Shown piece by piece: positions 58,765 to 64,000 of a stretch of DNA of 64,000 nt. Origin of the DNA: Mortierella alpina. Taxonomy: Eukaryota > Mortierellomycota > Mortierellomycetes > Mortierellales > Mortierellaceae. The first letter of the stretch is position 1, and each line of letters starts with the position of its first letter. The position numbers were made by a program, and so were the translations under genes. The stretch spans positions 1,612,001 to 1,676,000 of the forward strand of contig JANATF010000013.1 of NCBI GenBank assembly GCA_029449245.1. The letters run 5' to 3'. The notes beneath the pieces are model-generated. The model was not told the DNA's origin. It did no database searches and saw only the letters and a list, made by a program, of their open reading frames with translations.

Positions 58765-58920
58765 ATGCCCACCGAAGAGCATGATGCTCCATCCCCACCA
58801 CCCCCTCCTCTTGCAGGTGCTGCCATTACAACATCAACATCCACGGACGTGTTAGAAATGGTCAGCCAACACGCCTCGTCCCAGGTAAAAGCGTATCCTA
58901 CGTCCTCCCTTGGAGGCTCC

Positions 58921-58958
<38 letters not shown>

Positions 58959-61900
58959 CTCTACTCCCACTGCCTGCCATTAGCTTCGCCCTATCGACCT
59001 TCGCATCGAGCGAGGGGTCGACATTGAGGAGTAATCATAGGATCCCTCATCTGTTCCTTCTTTTTTTTCAATACTCATTGTATCTCTGGTCTTTCTCCCC
59101 CCTTTGGAGCAAAACGTGTGCGCAAAGAGACAACTGGGACCCAAACGTACTCACTTTCAATGCTCTGATTCATTCCGACGTGGTTAGATGCAACCACTAC
59201 AGACGACGCCGTCCTTTGCTGGAGCATCGCTGGATTCGCCCGTGTTATTTTCAGAAGCATCAGCACGCACCTCAAGCCTTGATGCTGCCAGTAAGGGGTC
59301 GCAGGAGGCAGGGGAAGAGAACGCCCCCGTCGTCCAGGACTCTGCATTTTACATGGACAACGACGACAACAACCCTCGGCAAAAGACTCGACCCAGAAAC
59401 AGTGAGCTCCTGAGCGATGAGGACGGCGACGAAGAAGATGAATGCGGCTTCAACGTCATTGCGCACGAGATGGAGTCTTGCAGCGACAGGAACAGCAGCA
59501 GGTCGCAGGCGACTGTAGCTGAGAGTACCATGAGCAAGCTCGTTGGCTTGGCCATTGAGCCGAACGCCTTTATCTCCACAGAGGGCAAGGAAAGTGAGAG
59601 TGACCTGCAACCCTGCCAGGCCGAGATCTATCTGGAGGACCCCAGTACCGAGGCAGGGTTGCCACGCGAGCGGTCAGAGGGCCCTGTACCCCTGAGCAAT
59701 CGTGACCACGATAATGAGAGCAATTGCACATCCTCGTCCTCCTCTTCATCCGCAGCATCAACGACAACGGCATCTACAGCTTCAACAGGTGCCACAGAGC
59801 TTGCATCGCGTCCATGCGACATTGATGCCTCCAAGGATATTCTTACCGAGGGCCAAGCATTTGCCTACGTGGGCCTCTGTCTCGTGACCGCCAACACACT
59901 CTTTCAAGCGCTCGAAGGCACGGAGACAGCCCACGCCAAGGAGAGTCTCGAAAGCTTCGTATCCAAGCTCATTAACCGTCTCTATCGGCACCTTGACATC
60001 GATGCCAGTAGTAAGTGTTGACCCCTGGAACTCTTTCATTCATACCATAATTCTTTTGGTTCGAAACTCTCAATTGTCAAATTTGTGTGCAGCCTGTTGG
60101 TGAGCCTTTTCTTGCTTTATTGCTTTATTGCCCTTCGTTTTTAACCTCCCCCCCCCCCCTGCCGATGCTGCTCTCACGCACTACCAGCTTTTTCAACCCG
60201 CATGACATCAGCACTTCAATATACCATGGCCTCGTATCCATATACCTTGGAGCGTGTTTGTTCATGGCACTAACTGTTTCATTGATGCACCTACCGCTTA
60301 GCACAAAGAACGATTGCCCAATTACCGCAAATGATGATTCAGCCTGAGGACCTGCTCGAGACCTTTCTTGCGGACGGGACCCAACGCGTAGTGTCATCCC
60401 AGCAGGTGGATCAAGTCAGTTTGTCCTCCTCTAGTGGTCCACCTTCACCCGTCGTCGGGAGACATTCGAGACAGCCCTCCAACACCAGTCTCGCCAGCAT
60501 CAACAGTTTACCACAACCACAAGAACCGTTCGTGCCGACGTATCCCACCATCAGGAGCGACACATCGGCTTCATCAAGGCCACCTGTCTCGAGTGGACCT
60601 CGCCCGTCCATTTCGTCTCAGGGTTGCCCCAATCCGGGTAGCCGCTCGTCTGCAGAAGGAGTCAACGCTGAGCCTCTGAATAATGTGCACTCTCAAGCGA
60701 CTGATGAGAGTGGTGCTCAGAGCCGTTCATCGACGACTGCAAACGAGTCGTTTTTGAGTTCAAGAGTGTCAACGAGCAGTCAGAGAGCCATTACTGTGGA
60801 CTTGCGGTGGACTTTGATTGCAGACCTTTTTCTGATATCCATCTCGGATTCCGTCTATGATTCACGCGCCCGTGTCCTGCTCAAGACTGTCGGTCGTCAT
60901 CTTGGACTGGAGTGGAGTGAAATTGTCCAGTTTGAGAAGGGTATCATGAAGCAACTGCAGCAGTCGACAACCAGCGATGGACTCTTGAAACCGGATACAA
61001 AATCTAGGAATGACGAGTCGCGAAAGAGAAGGATGATCATGATGGGACTTGCGACCGTAGGAGGGGGCCTCGTGCTCGGATTATCTGCAGGATTATTCGC
61101 GCCGGTTATTGGAGCAGGAATTGGAGCGGCGCTTGCAGGGGCGCACATTACAGGGGCAACTGCCACAGCTGCCTCGGCGTTCTTGGCAGGCAGTGGAGGC
61201 ATTGCCGTCATCACTAGTGGAGCCGCCGTTACAGGATCTGGATTGGCCATGAAAAAAATGGCCCGGAGAACTGCAGGCATCGACACGTTTGAGTTTCTCA
61301 ACATCACCGACAACAAAAGAGTCAACGTGGTTTTGACAATTTCAGGCTGGCTGGATATCGGCGACGAGGATGCATCCTTGCCCTTTTCGACATTAGATCC
61401 TGTTAACGGCGACCACTTTGCGCTCTTTTGGGAGCCAGAGATGCTGATGCAATGTAAGCTTGCGGGCGCACCTGAAGGTCCAATGCTCGAACACGAGAGA
61501 CGATTTACTAACTGTTATTTTCCTCTCCTTTTTTGACGATCTATGGCGGTAATTTGGCAGTGGGAAATGCACTCGGCTTGTTGGCTACTGAGGTTATCAC
61601 TTTGACGGCTCAAGAGATTCTAAAGCATACGCTTCTGTCGGCGCTGCTTTCGGCCCTAGCCTGGCCCATGGCCCTCACTCGGCTTGGTTATCTCATCGAC
61701 AACCCCTGGAGTATCGCACTGGATCGCGCCAAACTAGCAGGTCTCGTTTTGGCGGACTCTTTGCTCATGCGCTCCTATCTTGGCTTCCGTCCAGTGACTC
61801 TCGTAAGTTTACAAGGAGTAGTTGCATGCTATGCTTTCTGCGCTTCAACCCAGTTTGCTCTCGCTAACCTTTTTTTTCTTCATGCGCCCGGAATGCGCCC

Positions 61901-62599
61901 GTTTGTAAGGTCGGATACAGCCTTGGTGCCCGAGTTATTTTTTATTGTCTGCTCGAGCTGGGGAGACTTGATGCCTTTGGGATCGTGGAGGATGCCTATC
62001 TATTTGGTGCGCCTATCACAGCCTCCCAGACTCAATGGCGCCAGGCAAGGAGTGCAGTGGCAGGGGACTTTGTCAACGGATATCTGCGGAACGACTGGGT
62101 GCTTGGCTTCCTATTCCGCGCTACAACAGGAGGGCTCGGCACCGTAGCGGGATTGCGGCCAATCAACAATGTCCCTGGCCTGACCAACATGGATCTGACC
62201 ACGCATGTCGAGGGCCACCTGGACTACCGTGTGAAAATCCCGCTGCTCATGAAGCTCATGGGTCTCAAGATTACATCCGAGTCCTTCCTGGACAAGGAAG
62301 AGGCCATCCTGCACCAACGATCGCTCAAGATTAACCCTAACGAGACTCTGAAGGCGCCCAAGCCCATGATGCCCTCCAAGGAGGAACTTGCCAAATCAGG
62401 CGCATTGAGTGACAAAGAGAAGATGCAGTTGGAGGTCGCCTTTCGCAGACCAGCCCCCAAAGCCAAGATACCCAACCTGGACGAGATTACAGGACTCACG
62501 CCCGAGGAAAAGCAGGCCTTGCGCGAGGCCCTAGAGACCGCTGCTGCGGCTCAAACAGGACTTCATTCACCCATTGAGTCGCGCTCCAAGCGGAAATAG
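58765..62599 (+). CDS. DUF726 protein (TMCO4/Mil1-like alpha/beta hydrolase)
   Basis: Exons 58765..58884, 59188..60010, 60302..61453, 61561..61802 and 61910..62599 join in phase, giving 1008 residues. The link from the first exon is the least certain: alternative exons around 58981-59032 look coding but do not join in phase, and translation could begin at ATG 59188. Features: a Ser/Glu-rich N-terminus, QAFAYVGLCLVTANTLF, SDGxxKP and a basic DESRKRRMIMMG lead-in, and a Gly/Ala-rich hydrophobic hairpin (~61041-61130; VGGGLVLGLSAGLFAPVIGAG). Then the hydrolase core: VGYSLGARVIFYCLLELG with the GxSxG nucleophile, VEDAYLFGAP and a Lys/Pro-rich tail. Family includes yeast Mil1 and human TMCO4. Predicted membrane-associated serine hydrolase; substrate unknown. 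Confidence 0.87.
58922..58956. repeat. 35-base poly-T tract in intron 1
   Basis: About 35 consecutive T residues. Long homopolymers in introns occur at least twice more in this window (49973-49994; an A-run at 50201-50221), and lengths here may be assembly-dependent. Confidence 0.9.
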
Positions 62600-64000
62600 C
62601 CATCATACATAGATATAAGCAGCATTATTCATTATACCATTGGTGTTCTCACCTCCATGCATGCTAAGTTCCCGTGCGAAGGCTGTACCATGGCAACCCT
62701 CGGTATCGCGTGACATCTTGCTTGCGCTAGAACTAGACTGTTTGACTTCATATATTTCCCTACCTTACTTCTCACGCACATCGCTCACTGTGCAACACCA
62801 CCTCACACCACTCCTACACGTCTCTCTGAGATAAAGCTGATCTCGTCTCGGGTCTCTCTTCTGGAGGATCACCTCAAAAAGATTTAGTTGCCTGATGAAA
62901 GTGCACGCCAGCAAACACGCGATCTGCTTATCCTTCTGCGTAAGCCTAGCGCTAGTCAATTCGATGGACAACAGCCAGGTCCTACTTGAGGTAGCGTAAG
63001 AGTAGTGAGAACGAACGTGGTTGTCTGACAGGCTAAACCTTGGACCTTTCACTTTCTCTTCTCTCTCACCCCTCTTTTCTCATTTCACTTCCACGACAAC
63101 CTTCCAACAACCTTCCACGACCTTCTTTGCCTTCGTGTCCTCGTTCACTCATTCCCCTCTTTCACATCAGTCTTAAGATGAGCCGATGAACAGCTCACCA
63201 TCGGTCTCCATGTTCAGGCTTTGTTCAGACGCAAACGTGGATGCACTCACTCTCACGGCACTCAAGGACGCGCCATTAGCATCCATCGCCTTTTGAGCCA
63301 CTGCGCGCTACCTCTCCTCTTCTCCTTTCTGCTTCTTCGCCATCGACGGCACGCACCAGAGCTCAGGACACCTCAGAATGATCTCTCTTCTCTCCTCAAT
63401 TCGATTTGCCTTTCTCTTTATGACATCAGCCGCTTCGCTATTATTGCACACACTTTCATCTCATCTCTTGCTTGTGCAAACAAGTCCGACATCCATCACT
63501 CAGTGTATTCTTCTCGCCCCGAATCATCTCACTCGCATCTTGAGTTGATACTACCCTGACACTCTTCCTCGCAGCCCATCTCTGCACTCACTGTCCCTCA
63601 CTGACTCTCTCACACACACTGCTCATCACCGCGCCATTGATCGTCTGTAGATTCCTCACAGAATCTCGCGTTCATTTCAACTCTTCAGGCACCTTACTCG
63701 CTTCAGCATGGAACAAACACAAACTCGACACCATCTCTCCCACAACCAAGCTTCATCTTTACTCTCCCTTGATGATGCGGGACCCTGAATCCTCTCCCAC
63801 CTTTGTTTCCCTTGCCCTTCAACGATTGTCACACACACAGGCCTAGATCAAGCACCTCATCAATTTTTTTTCTTTCTTGCCTCGTTCTTTTTGCACAGCT
63901 ATTCCTTCGCACCTCGCACACCTATGGCACGGTGCTCTTCACGTTCGCCCCCATCACTCATCACATTCCTCACTCGCTTCAACCTCATAAATTCCCTTCG
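62600..64000. other. Terminal gene-free interval, CT-rich
   Basis: No coding exon recognised on either strand through the right edge. From about 63040 the plus strand is CT-rich with many TCACTC and CTCAC motifs, suggestive of a promoter/leader for a gene starting beyond the window. Confidence 0.5.

Noticed and set aside
59188-59413. Alternative frame overlapping DUF726 exon 2
   Set aside because: Arg/His/Thr-rich translation with no continuity; the chosen frame extends through 274 codons and joins in phase to exon 3.

Overview
This window looks like chromosomal DNA of an early-diverging filamentous fungus, most likely Mortierellomycota (Mortierella/Linnemannia type). The evidence is dense genes with short GT-AG introns and intergenic gaps often under 300 bp, roughly balanced base composition, many Ser/Gln/His homopolymers, an expansion of F-box/LRR proteins (five here), a P2X-type receptor and Fanzor/MULE mobile DNA. 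Nothing suggests a prokaryotic or organellar origin. Exon junctions were chosen by reading splice sites and checking phase by hand, with no transcript support.

Layout. 2-14449: the 3' part of a Hal4/Hal5/Npr1-like kinase; a DUF3712-like protein whose 5' end is unresolved; the chitin synthase III activator Skt5/Chs4 with a C-terminal CaaX box; a gene-poor stretch with a three-copy repeat and a broken unknown gene; and an F-box protein. 14583-18897 (minus): a five-exon P2X-like receptor with a cytoplasmic tail of about 760 residues. 18898-21700: gene-free, with a long polypurine tract. 21701-23527: an F-box protein.

23.6-30.9 kb is the accessory island. A decayed Mutator-like (MULE) transposase on the minus strand lies head to head with an apparently intact five-exon gene on the plus strand. 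That gene joins a FEN1/XPG-type nuclease domain, with all seven acidic residues present, to a Fanzor (eukaryotic TnpB) RuvC nuclease in one 1245-residue frame. An 11-bp direct repeat flanks the pair and could be a target-site duplication. This is the strongest candidate for an unusual system.

31.1-37.8 kb: a DinB-like protein, ceramide synthase, a previously hidden 67-residue gene, and phosphomevalonate kinase (Erg8). 38.1-39.6 kb: a broken membrane-protein gene with a 224-bp tandem duplication and a 20-bp minisatellite. 40.2-62.6 kb: compact housekeeping block with a DHX57-type helicase, Uba4, a penta-EF-hand protein, Lsm1, the Smc5/6 kleisin Nse4, three F-box/LRR proteins and a DUF726 (TMCO4/Mil1-like) hydrolase. 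Several neighbours are divergent pairs sharing a short promoter (penta-EF/Lsm1, Nse4/F-box) or convergent pairs 53-140 bp apart. The last 1.4 kb shows no gene.

Functional themes are membrane and cell-wall homeostasis (Skt5, ceramide synthase, Erg8, kinase), RNA metabolism (Lsm1, helicase, Uba4 tRNA thiolation), calcium/ATP signalling (P2X, penta-EF-hand) and ubiquitin ligase adaptors.
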